Positions 16,375 to 27,800 of a stretch of 64,000 nt of DNA are shown here, in pieces. Every line of letters starts with the position of its first letter. Within the stretch, counting starts at the first letter, position 1. The stretch is taken from positions 1 through 64,000 of the forward strand of contig JAZUJW010000011.1 in assembly GCA_045642925.1 (NCBI GenBank), read 5' to 3'. The translations under genes and the position numbers were made by a program. Origin of the DNA: Firm-04 sp045642925 (lineage in GTDB: Bacteria > Bacillota > Clostridia > Oscillospirales > Ruminococcaceae). The notes below the pieces were generated by a model. That model was given only the letters and a program-made list of their open reading frames with translations, was not told where the DNA came from and did not search any database.

Positions 16375-17802
16375 ATGAAAAAAATGAATTTGAAAAAATC
16401 TATCGTGGCGCTCTCTGCTGCTGCGATGGTTATGTGCCCGATGGCATTGAATACTGCAAGCACGGCGATGCCTGTTTTTGCCGCATCTGCTTCTGCTACA
16501 ACACCGTTTATCCGTTCTAACGTTGATGGCAGTATTACGATTGATGAAAGCCAGATCACAACATCCATCACGCCGTATCTCGGTTATCAGCCCACCTTCG
16601 GAAAAGCAACTGTCGCAAACAAGGGTTGGTTTACAAGCATTTCTGCAACTGTTTCCAAATTTCTGGAGTATGATTCCGGTGCTCTGACACTGATAGTATC
16701 CGGTAAGAATCTGACCGAAGCCAAGCTGAAGAGCATGGATATCGAAGGCGAGTGGTATCGCAATGGCAGCTATTTCTGTCGTGATACATTTGATGTGTCA
16801 TGTGTTAAGAAAATTTCTGATACTTCTTTTTATGTAGTGTTCAACCTGGATACTCTGGGCGACAAGCTCGTTCTGGATTGTTTTACCCAGAATCTTGAAA
16901 ACATTACCAGTGCAACCGTTGACAACTATTGCTCTTACAATACAAAGTATCTTCAGGTGCGTGCGACCACAACAAAGGGTGACAGCATCTTGGCAAAGAT
17001 GAGAAGAAGCAACGCAACGGATGCACAGCTGAAAGCATGGGCGAAGCGTCTTTGTGTCTATGCAAACTCTCTGAAAGATGTCAATGATTTTTCCAGAGGC
17101 ACTGTATATCTGAGCTTCGATGATAATAATGGATATTATGGCTTCTATTCTGACACCCAGAGCATTGATGGAATGGCATATACCGGCTATAATCAAAGTG
17201 CAACGGATGAAGAAATCAAGTCCATTGCCAGCGGCAAGCAGGAAATCACATGGACAACAATGCACGAGATCAGCCACGCATATTGCAGTGATATGTTCGA
17301 TCGTTACTACAATTACGGCGATGAGGTGAACGTCAATGTCAGAGGTTTGACTTCCATTCACCACTGCACGAACCTGCAAAAACTGAACCTTCGATTGGGT
17401 TCGAAGGTTGCAGATTACAACAATATTCTGACAAACAATTCAAATATTGAAGATAGTGACCTGATGATGATGGCAAGACAGACCGTTGCTCTTGGACAGA
17501 CCTACAGTTGGGAGGTACTGGAATCCTATTTTGATGGTGCATATGCTTCATCCTATAACAGCAGTGAAAATGTTAGTGCCGCAGAATGCCTTGGTAAAAA
17601 ATTGGGCTTGTCGAAAGCCGTATACACGAAGGAATCGTACTTGATGTTCGTAAATAATCTGCGTACACTTTATAAGGCGTGCTATCGTACCTCTACGCTG
17701 AACAATAATAATTTTGTTACGTTTGTCCAGAATCACTACGGTAATGTTACATTGTCTAATAAACAGAATATGCTGAAAACCTTCATCAATGGTTTGAACT
17801 AA
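16375..17802 (+). CDS. Secreted putative metallopeptidase (M60-like)
   Basis: A 475-residue exported protein. The signal peptide covers about residues 1-40 (basic start, long hydrophobic core, VFA-A cleavage-like end). The central region is beta-rich. A zinc-site motif HEISHAYC lies near residue 300, followed about 20 residues later by GDEVNVNVRGL. An HExxH followed by an E within a G[DE]-EV-N segment resembles the M60/enhancin arrangement, whose known members cleave mucin-type glycoproteins. The C-terminal ~150 residues are helical. There is no anchor motif, so it is probably released. The protease family call is an inference from the short motif. It has its own consensus promoter and TGGAGAATAACGAAA before the ATG. 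Confidence 0.65.
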   Translation: MKKMNLKKSIVALSAAAMVMCPMALNTASTAMPVFAASASATTPFIRSNVDGSITIDESQITTSITPYLGYQPTFGKATVANKGWFTSISATVSKFLEYDSGALTLIVSGKNLTEAKLKSMDIEGEWYRNGSYFCRDTFDVSCVKKISDTSFYVVFNLDTLGDKLVLDCFTQNLENITSATVDNYCSYNTKYLQVRATTTKGDSILAKMRRSNATDAQLKAWAKRLCVYANSLKDVNDFSRGTVYLSFDDNNGYYGFYSDTQSIDGMAYTGYNQSATDEEIKSIASGKQEITWTTMHEISHAYCSDMFDRYYNYGDEVNVNVRGLTSIHHCTNLQKLNLRLGSKVADYNNILTNNSNIEDSDLMMMARQTVALGQTYSWEVLESYFDGAYASSYNSSENVSAAECLGKKLGLSKAVYTKESYLMFVNNLRTLYKACYRTSTLNNNNFVTFVQNHYGNVTLSNKQNMLKTFINGLN

Positions 17803-17846
17803 CGTCGGACAGAAAAGAATCACATCCCCCTTTTCCCCTGTATAAA

Positions 17847-17887
17847 AAGACCTCCCGTGTGGTGTGAACGCACCCATGGGAGGTCTT
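17847..17887. terminator. Bidirectional terminator between convergent genes
   Basis: AAGACCTCCC pairs with GGGAGGTCTT; A-run on the left and T-rich on the right. It lies between the protease-like gene (plus) and the MBL hydrolase gene (minus). Confidence 0.75.
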
Positions 17888-17908
17888 GCATTTTGGAAAG
17901 CAGATGTT

Positions 17909-18607
17909 TCAATTCGTATCATACAGCGGCGCCAATTGAAGCGTTGTGCCTTGTAAGATTTTCTGCATCTCCGCTTCATCGTCCAGATGCATGAGAAAGA
18001 CACGGATTCCCTGTGCCGTATATGCCTGTAGTTTCGGCAGATAATCCTTGTAATACAAATGTACGGCGGTCTGATACAAGGAAAGTTCTGTATAGAGCGT
18101 ACAACCCGCGGAAAGATATGGTTCAAAGGGTTCCAGTGTATGCGTATCTCCTGTGTAAATGGTCTGTACACTATCCACTTGCAGAATATAGCCGAAACAT
18201 TTTCCGTCCAGTGTTTGGGCGTGCTGTGTCAGGACTGCACGCAGAAACCATGGCTTTGCCAGTGTATCAGCAAGCACCATCTGAAACCATACCTCCTCAC
18301 AGCCCTCAATGCGTTTCAGCAGTATTTCCATGTCATCATAGACTGCCTGACATGGTACAACAATGGTCAGTTGTTTGTGAACTGCAAAATAGAGGTATTG
18401 CAGGAATGTGCCGATACCGCCTGTATGGTCGCCGTGCGTGTGCGTCACGAGAACATAGATATGCTCATAGCGGCTGAAATCGAAATGCTTGACCATTTGA
18501 AAGGCCGTGGCAGGGCAGTCCAGCAAAATCAGGTCATTGTCCTCAGTGAAAAATGCGGAATTGTGGACATCTGCAAATGCAGAACCACGTCCGAAAAAAG
18601 AAAGCAT
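17909..18607 (-). CDS. MBL-fold metallo-hydrolase
   Basis: A 232-residue metallo-beta-lactamase fold protein. The zinc-binding HTHGDHTGG motif lies near residue 55, GDTHTLEP near residue 155, and a late histidine in MHLDDE. This pattern suits a phosphodiesterase or RNase Z-like hydrolase, but the substrate is not determinable. The start at 18607 follows GAAAGGAGAACTCCCC; an in-frame ATG at 18649 lacks a site. It appears to be monocistronic, with terminators on both sides. Confidence 0.85.
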   Translation of the reverse strand: MLSFFGRGSAFADVHNSAFFTEDNDLILLDCPATAFQMVKHFDFSRYEHIYVLVTHTHGDHTGGIGTFLQYLYFAVHKQLTIVVPCQAVYDDMEILLKRIEGCEEVWFQMVLADTLAKPWFLRAVLTQHAQTLDGKCFGYILQVDSVQTIYTGDTHTLEPFEPYLSAGCTLYTELSLYQTAVHLYYKDYLPKLQAYTAQGIRVFLMHLDDEAEMQKILQGTTLQLAPLYDTN

Positions 18608-18664
18608 GGGGAGTTCTCCTTTCCGATTGATTTCAGCGAAATCAACCAATCAAATCCATTTTGA

Positions 18665-18707
18665 AAACGCCCGACAAGCCTCCGTTTCCGGAAGCTGTCG
18701 GGCGTTT
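18665..18707. terminator. Terminator of the giant InlB-repeat gene and its micropeptide
   Basis: The 12-bp stem AAACGCCCGACA / TGTCGGGCGTTT. On the minus strand it lies about 30 bases after the micropeptide stop and before the MBL gene. Confidence 0.8.
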
Positions 18708-18738
18708 GTCATTTCGTCACAAAGTGATGCGGTTCTCC

Positions 18739-18831
18739 TTACAGATTGCCTTCTTCATCGCCTTTGCTGGTGCAAATGACATCCTCTGCGTCAAACATGA
18801 GAATTTCCATCTCAGCCGAGGTGTATTTCAT
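18739..18831 (-). CDS. Micropeptide A (30 aa), downstream of the giant secreted protein
   Basis: A 30-residue protein with the core YTSAEMEILMFDAEDVICTS. It starts three bases after the TAA of the giant gene and in the same frame (TAA-TGC-ATG), with an excellent site (AAAGGAG) inside the giant gene's last codons, so it is translationally coupled. The core aligns over 20 positions with the micropeptide at 36138-36272, 12 of them identical: Y, AE, E, L, F, EDVI, TS. There is no signal peptide or membrane segment, and it is acidic. Conservation of two such peptides behind two unrelated secreted proteins is the main evidence that this is a real gene. Function unknown. Confidence 0.7.
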   Translation of the reverse strand: MKYTSAEMEILMFDAEDVICTSKGDEEGNL

Positions 18832-18834
18832 GCA

Positions 18835-21800
18835 TTATTCTCCTTTCTCATCGTAATTACCAAATACGATATCCGTATAGTAGATCTCGATATTGCCGGT
18901 TGTAGTGTTCATGACGATCAGGTAACCTCTTGCATAAACATTACAATCTTCATTCGAAGTCATGTCGAAGTGCAGTGTCAGTGTGCCGCTGTTTTCCATA
19001 TTGGAAGCAACATACTTCAAGATTTCTGCATTCTCCAGCACCATGTTTTCTTCTGTGCCGACAGTACCATCTTTGTAATACAGCATACCATATTCTAAAA
19101 GTGCGTAGTCATCAGTCACATCTCTGGATACTGCAACTGCGACTTTATGCTGTTCGTCTGTGCCTTCGCCAAGCGTTTCGGAAATCATAGTAAGTACCAT
19201 CATGGTCGGTTTTGCTTCGATGGAAGGTGTTTCCTCTGCGCCGCAGTAAATTGCATAAATTGCAATGTCTGCAACAGACTTCACATTGCAGGATGTTTGA
19301 TAGGAATACACGCTGCTGCCGTCTGCATCCAGCGACCAGTACAGGAATTGTCTGCCTTCCACAGTCGGTGCGGTCAGTGCGAGATTGCCGCCCATCGGAA
19401 CTGCGGAATTGCTCAGCGATGCATCTTCTGTGCCGTCCACATAAACTGTGATGCTGTTAGTTTCAGTGGTCTTTTCGTACACAGCCGTGATGGTAACAGA
19501 AGTCTGCTTGCCGAACAGTGCTTCGATTTCTTCTGTGGTTGCTTCTGTTTCGCCATCCAGCGACCAGTACAGGAATTGATAGCCAAGCATTGCAGGAAGC
19601 GTAGGATAGTTGTCAAGGGAATCGCCTGCGCCGTAGATGGCATTCCCAAGCGTCTGGTCATAAGGTCCACAGAATGCAACATAGGTCAACTGTTCGTTTA
19701 CATCGGGCGTGGTAATCAGTACGATTTGCATATCGTGACGAATGGTGATCGTCAATGTCGGTTCAGTGCCAAGCAGTTTGCCGTTTCCGTCTTCCCACTT
19801 GCAGAAGTGTTCGGTATCCATAGCCGACAATGTCAGCGTATCGCCAAGGAATACAGATTCGGTACTGCTGGTCTTTGCGTCTACCTCAGAACCAACGAGA
19901 TATTCACCGCCGCCAATCGAGGAAATCTGAACCAACACACCACTTTCTGCGGTATACTTTGCATACAGTGTCACGTCTGCTTCGGCAGTAAATTCATACG
20001 AAGGATCTGTACTCAGACAATTTGTAAACGTATCGTCATCATACCAGCCTTCGAAGCGATAGCCGTCTGCCCCGAACGCACTGACATAAACCATTGCGCC
20101 GTACATATAGGTATCATCGCCGTAAAGATTTGCAATATCGGTTTTTGTGCCGTCCGTTGCGATCAGCGTGACTTTTGCGTAACCCTTCACAACAGTAAAG
20201 GAGTAATACCAGCCATCTTCCACTGTAATGGCGTCAGATGCGGTCAGTGCGTCACCGGATTCTGTCAGGATCTCTGCAAATGTGTAACCGTTCGGGAGCA
20301 ATTTCTGGAGTGCTTCCAGTGTAATGTCTGCACCGACTGCAAAACTGCCGCTTGCGATCCTGTCATAATTGGCGTCATAGAGTGTGACATTGGACATCAG
20401 GTCTTCCCAGCCGGCATAAAGGGTCACATTGCCGAAATCGCCATTAATAGCAGAATCAGTCAGCATTGTCTGATAGCCTTGCGCATCTTCCATCAACCAG
20501 CCGGTGAAATAGCAGCCTGCTTTGACCGGTGCGGGAATGATTGTGATTTCAGAAGGTTTGTAGGTTTCGGGGTACGTTTCGTTTTCTGCTTTTTCGCCGT
20601 CATTCAGTACGTAGGAGATGGTATAGACGTTCTCATCGTAATTCGGAACTGCGGTGAGATTGCCGAATGTGCCTGCGGGCAGTTTGTTGTCTGTGCCGAT
20701 GGTAATGGGATTGCCGCTTTCATCGGTCACATCCCAGTGATTGAACGTAAAGCCGTCCAAGTTGTCAGGTGTCAGCACAACACCGTTTTCACTTCTGGTC
20801 ATTTCAATGTCATAGTTTACAACGGTTTCACCATCGACCTGAATGGTATACATGATCGGTGTCCATTTTGCTGTCAGAACCAGATCGCCGGTCGTGGCTT
20901 CTTCCACAGTATACGGATTGAATACAGAACCTTCTCCTTCTGCCCAGCCGTTGAAGGTATAGCCGTCCTTGGTTGGGGTTTGCAGAATGAATGGTGTATC
21001 GCTTGTGGAATAGAACGCAGGGTTGGGATTGGCTCCTGCAAAGCTGCTGTCTTCCAGACCATGATAGGTGATGGAATAGCTGTAAGTGTCAAACATTGCT
21101 GTCAAGGTCACATCGCCCTTGGTACCTGTCGGAATGCAGTTCTCTGTCAATGTCAGCGCACCGTTCTTGGTTTCTGCCATCCAGCCGAGGAATTCATGTC
21201 CAATCGCTGAGAGTGTCGGCAGCTGAGCGCTTTCCTTGAAGTTGTAACTTTCAACCTTTGTACCATCGAATTCGCACTCAAACTCGGTCGGGTAATTGTA
21301 GGTAATGGTAAATGCATGGAGCTGCCACGGGGTTTCCACGGTGATCTTGCCTGTGTTCGAACCGATCGAAACGTGCGTGTAATTCACAAGGTCGTCATCG
21401 GTCAGATCGCCGCAGTCATAACCCGTTGCATCGGGGTCAAGTGTCGGATATGTTACATAGAAGTCATCCGCACCGGGGATATAAGTGGTAGGATTCGGAT
21501 TTTCGATTTCTTCCGGCCAGTTCAGGTATTCGATCACCTGCGTATTGGCGCTCCATTTGGAATAAACCGTAATATCCTCAGTGCCCATCACTGCATTGGT
21601 AAAGTCGAACGGTTTTTGGCACGCTTCGTCAGCAAACCAGCCTTCAAAGATGTAGCCAAAGCGTTCAGGGTCTTCCGGCTTTTCAATTTTTTCGCCCAAC
21701 AGATAGCCGCATGGATAACCGTATTCGAAATTGACCGTATGAACATTGGGCTGGAAGTACAGATAGATTTCAGTGGTTTCATCGCCGCTGATGATAATTG

Positions 21801-24800
21801 CATCTTCCGCAGTAATGGTCATATTGTCGATTGCGACTTTACTGAGCACTGCGTCTTCTACAAGGGATTCAAATGCTTTGCGCTGTTCAGCGGAAAGTTC
21901 TTCCCATGCAGTTCCGATATAGACTTTGCTGTCCTGATAGAGATAATCCTCATCAGTAGGACGCTTGACGAACCACGATACCTTATATTCGGTATTCTGA
22001 TTTGCCTGCCAGATTGCTTTCAGCTGAATGCCGCGGCTGTCGGTACCTGCGGGAATGACGATGTTGTGACAGCCTGCTTCTTCCGCTTCAGTCACCTGCA
22101 CTTCAAAGTCACTGCAATTTTCCCAGCCCATAAAGTCGTAGCCTTTCTTGACAGGGTCGGAAAGGAGGATCGTTGCGCCTGTGTCCATCGGATACGTGAG
22201 AATCGGGCCGGCAGCGAGTGCATTTACCCATTCACCGCCGTCCGGATCTGCATAAGCAGTACCCTTTTCGCTGTTCCAGTTTGCGATGATCAACAAGTTG
22301 CAGGGATTTTCTCTCGGAACTATGATTGCACCGTTGCTGATAACAGAATCGTAAAGGGTTTCGCCTGTGTCTGCATTCTGAACTGTCCACTTTGCGAAAA
22401 TCGAATTGCTGCGGAATGCAGTGCCAAGCGGAATGACAGCATCTTCTGTGGTGTATTCTGTCAATGCGCCGTCAGCACTGACAAGTGTGCCGCCGTACAA
22501 TTCATAGGTGATGGTGTATTTGCCGATTGCCCATACTGCTTCGAGAGCAAGTTCTCCGTAAGAACCCTTTTCGACCGTGACTTCGGTTTGCAGTTCTTCA
22601 GAACCGATCACACGCCAGCCAAGGAAGATGTAGCCTGTACGAACAGGATTGGTGAGCGTGAAGGACTCTGTCAGGTTCGTGTAGGAGTCGGGGTTCGAAG
22701 CACCTTCGGGCAGTGTGCCGCCGTTCAGGTCGTAGTAGATCGGATAATCTTTGTCTGCCCATACTGCATTCAGCACGATGCCCATTTCTTTGAGGTTTTC
22801 GTAGTGTGGAGCAAAGTTTTCTTTCGGTGCAGCATTCAGCAGTTTGACAACGCCTTCCGAGCTGACAGGCTGATACGATGCAGCAGCCTTTGCATCTTCC
22901 GTGCTCAGTTCACATTCAGTATAGGTTTGGAGGTCATAGAACTGTTCGGATGTCCAGCCGAGGAAAGCAATGCCATCGGTTCTGGTCGGGTCTTCCACTG
23001 TAATGGAATTGAGAATGCTGTAAACCAGCGGATTCAGAACGGTTCCTGTTTCGGGAACCAGTTCGCCGGATGCATTCTTGGTCGTTTTGATTTGGGTGGT
23101 TGTGACAAGATTGCCGCCGTTCAGGTTGTAGGTGATGTAATAGGGCTTTGCTTTCCAGTGTGCGGTCAGGGTAATGGCGGGCATTGCATTGGTGCTGTCG
23201 AGCGTAACCGACTGCGTCAGATTGCCTGCTGCCACGGCACCAAGCTTCTGGTCGCAAGTCCAGCCGTCAAAATCATAACCGGTTCTGTACGGTGCAGCAA
23301 TCGTCAGTGTTCCATCCGAGGATGGATTGAACATTGTTACGGAATTCGGATTGGTTGCAGGATGCAGTGTATCACTGCCGTCATTCATATCATAGGTGAT
23401 CTTGCATTCTGTCAGATTGAAGACTGCTGTGATATACAGGTCTGAACCGGGCTGCGGCAAACGGAGCATTTGTGCATTGCCGAGCTGATAATGTTCATTT
23501 GTACTGAGAACGAATACATCCCATCCGTCAAACGTGCAGCCTTCTTTGTCGAAGGAGAGCAGGTCGTAGTATTTGCCTTTGAGTACATCTTCATAAGTAT
23601 ACTCGGTGATCAGGTCTTCCACTTTGCCATACGTTGGCGTGCCGCCGTTCAGATTATACAGGATCGTATAGGTCAGCGGCTTCCAGTTGGCTTTCAGAGA
23701 ATAGCTGACCAGTGGATCAGTACGGGGAACGCTTGTCGCCTTTACGTCGGAATCGCCGATCGTCCAGCCATCAAATACATAGCCTTCCTTCAGCGGGATG
23801 GGCAAACCGCGCTCTGCTGTCATGATTGTGTACTCCTCCGTCAGCGGGCTGAGTACCTTGCCGCCCTGCAAGTCATAGTGAATCTCATACCGATTGAGTT
23901 CCCATTCAATGGTAACGGTAATGGGTTCTTCCTTACCGCTGACTTCAACGATCTGTTCTTTTGCGGTGTAGCCGTATCTGTACGGAAGAATCAGTGCGAA
24001 ATCAGGGGTATCTGCGGTATAAAATGCAGGGTTAGGATTCTCATCCCCTTCAGGCCAGTTCACATAGGTAATGGGATAGCGTTTTTGTGTCCATTCCTTG
24101 GGGTAAATGTAGAAATCATTCTTTTCGCCGAACACTGCGGCAACGGTCTTGGTGTCGCCGAATGTGAAGTCCCAGCCATTGAACGTGTATCCGTCTTTGG
24201 TCGGATTGGTTGTCGGCTTTGCAATGACATCATTGTAGTGCAGTGTCACGGTCTTGAATTCCTGAACAGAACCGTGTTCCATCATGAAATGTACGGTGTA
24301 ATCCTGATAGGAATAGTAGACGTTGAAGGTGTTGAGCGTTTTGGCAGTAATGGCAATGTCATCCAGATAACCATATGCCGTGTCATCACCTGCCAGTGAA
24401 ATGTGGTCAAACTGATAAACATTGGTGTCGGGCGTATACGAACCGCGCATTCCGCCGTAGTACAGCATGGTGTCATAGGTCGTCTTGGCGTCGTCCGTAT
24501 GCGAAAGCGTCCAGCCGCCGTTGCCGTCACTGACGTAATATTTGAGCTGATACTGTGCTTCGGTTTCTGCGTCTTCTCCGCTTTCGGTCTTCCAGATCGC
24601 TTTCAGTGTGACCGCCTTCTTGACCGTCATTTCGAAACTGGTGGAAATTTTGCCGATTTCTTCGCTCTGCCAGCCTGCGAAATGATAGCCGCTTCTGGTC
24701 GGAATGGGGATTCTGACGGTTTCGCCATAGCTTGCGGATGCAGGATATGTGCCTGTGCCTGCGATACCGTCATTGAAATTGTAGGTAATGCTGTAAGTGA

Positions 24801-27800
24801 TTTTGTTGTATACTGCATGGAGTTCAATTTTGCCGGAATATTTTGAAAATTCCAGCTTGGTGACTGTGGTTGCTTTGCTGTCTGTGCCGATGACTTCCCA
24901 GTGGTCGAATGCCCAGACATCATCGCTTGGCAGTGTCGGCAGGGTAAAGTCGGCATCCGTCACCTGATAGGTTTCCGGAATATCGGCTTCCACAGGGTTG
25001 ATGGACTGTCCATCGCTGCTGTAACGAACTGCGCTGATGGGATACTCCTGATAACTCCACTTCGCATACAGCGTCACATCACCTGCTGCGTGTGTTGAAT
25101 CGATCCGGCGTACACGAACATCTTCTGCACTCGGTTCGGCAGCTTCATACCAGCCGCGGAACAGTGCATCTGCCTTGGTCGGTACAGCGGTAATGGAGGC
25201 AGATTTTTCGAACGACCATTCGCTGACTGCACCTTCCGGCATTGTGCCGCCCTGTGCATGATAGGTGATGCGATAGGTGACAGGTTCCCAGACTGCATAC
25301 AGCGTGATGCTCCAACTGAGATCCGTTTTGCCGAACGTGATGTCAGCGGGCTGCTTGACCTCTTCCGAGCCTGCACGCTGCCAACCAACAAAGCGATAGC
25401 CTGTTTTAGTCGGGATTTCAGTCGGGATGCTTGTGTTGCTCACATTGTAGATATGCTTCAAGGGTTCTGCGATGCTCCATGCACCGCCGTCCAGATCAAA
25501 GGAGATGGTGTATTCGGCATTGCCCCAGACTGCATACAGCGTTGTGATTTCGTTGGATGCTTTGGTGGTTTCGGTGATATTGACTTCGCCGTCTGCTTCC
25601 GTACTCCAGCCGAGGAACGTATAGTGTGTTCTGGTCGGATTATACTGCGGGAATACATACGGCTGATCGTAGGACTGTGTCACGGTTTTGCTGTAATCGC
25701 AAGGGTCTGCTGCATCTGCGTTGCCAACAAACCTGACGGGGAATGCATGGATGATGCGTGCATAATACACAGCATTTTCAACGATCTGCTGTGTGCCGGT
25801 GATCGGTTCGCCTGTAAAATCAGGATTGTCATACCAGCCAAGGAATACTGCACCATCATACATTGCAGGTGTCGGAAGTGTAAAGTCGGTATGCGCTTTC
25901 AGTGTACGGACTGCGCTTGCGCTGGAATAACCTGTTTCGACATCATATTTGCCGGACAAGGTCTTATACTGACCGTCTTTCACTTTCAGTCTGTTGTAGT
26001 CATCCCAATACAGTGTGACCTTTACGTCAGTCTTTTCAAAGACCGCTTCGTAAGTACCGCAAGTATTACTGGTCACTCTCATCTTCATGGATGCCGTAGA
26101 AGGTCTGCCGGATGGCATATATTCCTGCGTGATCCATTCGTTTTTCTCTGTATGTGCCCAGCCAAGGAAACGATAGCCGGGGAGATTGAGCTTTTCATTT
26201 GCAAGCGTCAATTCCTCAGGAAGTACGAATGTGTCATGTGCTGCTTTGCTGTATGTTTTCGAAGTGTACAGCACTTCACCGGTCGCGGGGTCTTTGACTA
26301 CAAAATTGAACGGGTAATATGCTTCTTTCAGATAGTAGTCAATTACAGTATCGCCTTCCGACTGTACCACAAATGATTCCGGCGTTTTTTCATAGTCTGT
26401 TTCACAGCCGGGCACTTCATAGTAGTACTGCGGGAACATTTCAATGACCTGTTCGCTAAAACCGGAAGTGATTGTAGGAGAATAATTTGTCTTGAAACCA
26501 TTCTCGTCTATCAGCAAGTGATTGATGGTGATTTGATGCGACATTGCACGCAGGTTTGAACGGTAAATATAGGTCAGGGTATTGGTTGTCGCATCATATT
26601 CTGTCCAATCACTGTTTTCCAGATGAGAAGGCATGAATGCGGGAATGAGATAGTACGGGTAAGGCTGGTGGCTGTTACAGTACGGGCCGTTTTCCACATT
26701 GCAGGAAAATCCGTCCAGCCAGTAACCTTCCGGATGTTTTGTATCTGCGCCGAATTCCGCATCATTCGGATCACTCAGCGCACTGCCGCATCCATCCGTC
26801 GTACCGAAATCCAGTGTTGCGTAAACATATTCTTCACCTTCCGTCATCTGCTTGTCCAGAGATTCCGTGAATACGACACGAATATTCAGATTATCCGGTC
26901 TTGCGCTGGATTCGGTTGCCCCAAGCGTGATTGTATTCTGATACCATGTCCGCAGACCACCGATGCGAAAGACTGTGTCCATGGGCGTGACAAATGAACG
27001 GTCTTCCGTAATCAAATCGGCAATCGCTAGATTTTCAGCGTAACAGCAATCTTTTTCAAGGAGCTCTTCCATTGTGAAGTAGTCGCCGCCAAATGATTCA
27101 ATGTATGCGCTCGTAATTTTGTGTTGATGTTCGCTGCAATTGACAGTCACCGGTACGTACATCGGTACGGACTTCACTTTGAATTGAACCACAACATTCC
27201 TTGCGGGCATACGCTTTTCATTTGGTTTATCACCCGCTTTGGAAGTCAGCGAATCAAAGTCGTTTGTGTCATACCAGCCGGTAAATTCATAGCCTACCAG
27301 TTCATGACTGATTGATTTTATATCACGCAGAGAACACGGGCAACCATTTGTGAAGTTGTCAGAGAATTCCAGAACCGTGCTGTACGGTCTGTTTGTAATG
27401 AGATTGCCGTTTTCATCCACTGCCTGATATACGATCGGATATGAACGGCGTGAAGTGTAGTAAATGTCAACAATGTCGTTGGCAATTTCGTTGTCAGCAG
27501 GTGTTACCGTTGCCGTTACACCATTCTTGTCTGTCATCATATATGTTGTCTTTTCACCGTAGATGTCCTTGGTCACCTTGACGTTGGCAATTTTCATCGA
27601 GTAGGTACCACGATCAACCAGTGCACTATCCGTATCATCAAATGCTTTGAATGCGCCCCATTTTTTCAATGTTGCCATGCTGATTTCCGCATCGGATACA
27701 ATGTTCTGTTTATCGCCTTCGGAATAATAGGAAAGTGCATCGTTTTCGCCAACCAGTTCATATCCGTCGCCGTCCGGATTCAGCAGATAGTGACGAACAT

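Noticed and set aside
18739..18831. RiPP or quorum-peptide precursor interpretation of the micropeptides
   Set aside because: No modifying enzyme, protease or exporter lies nearby and there is no leader-core boundary, so I do not assign this function.
19147..26376. Long plus-strand frames antisense to the giant InlB-repeat gene
   Set aside because: They are shadows produced by the repetitive codon pattern of the giant gene; their cysteine- and histidine-rich proteins match nothing expected and none has a proper start site.
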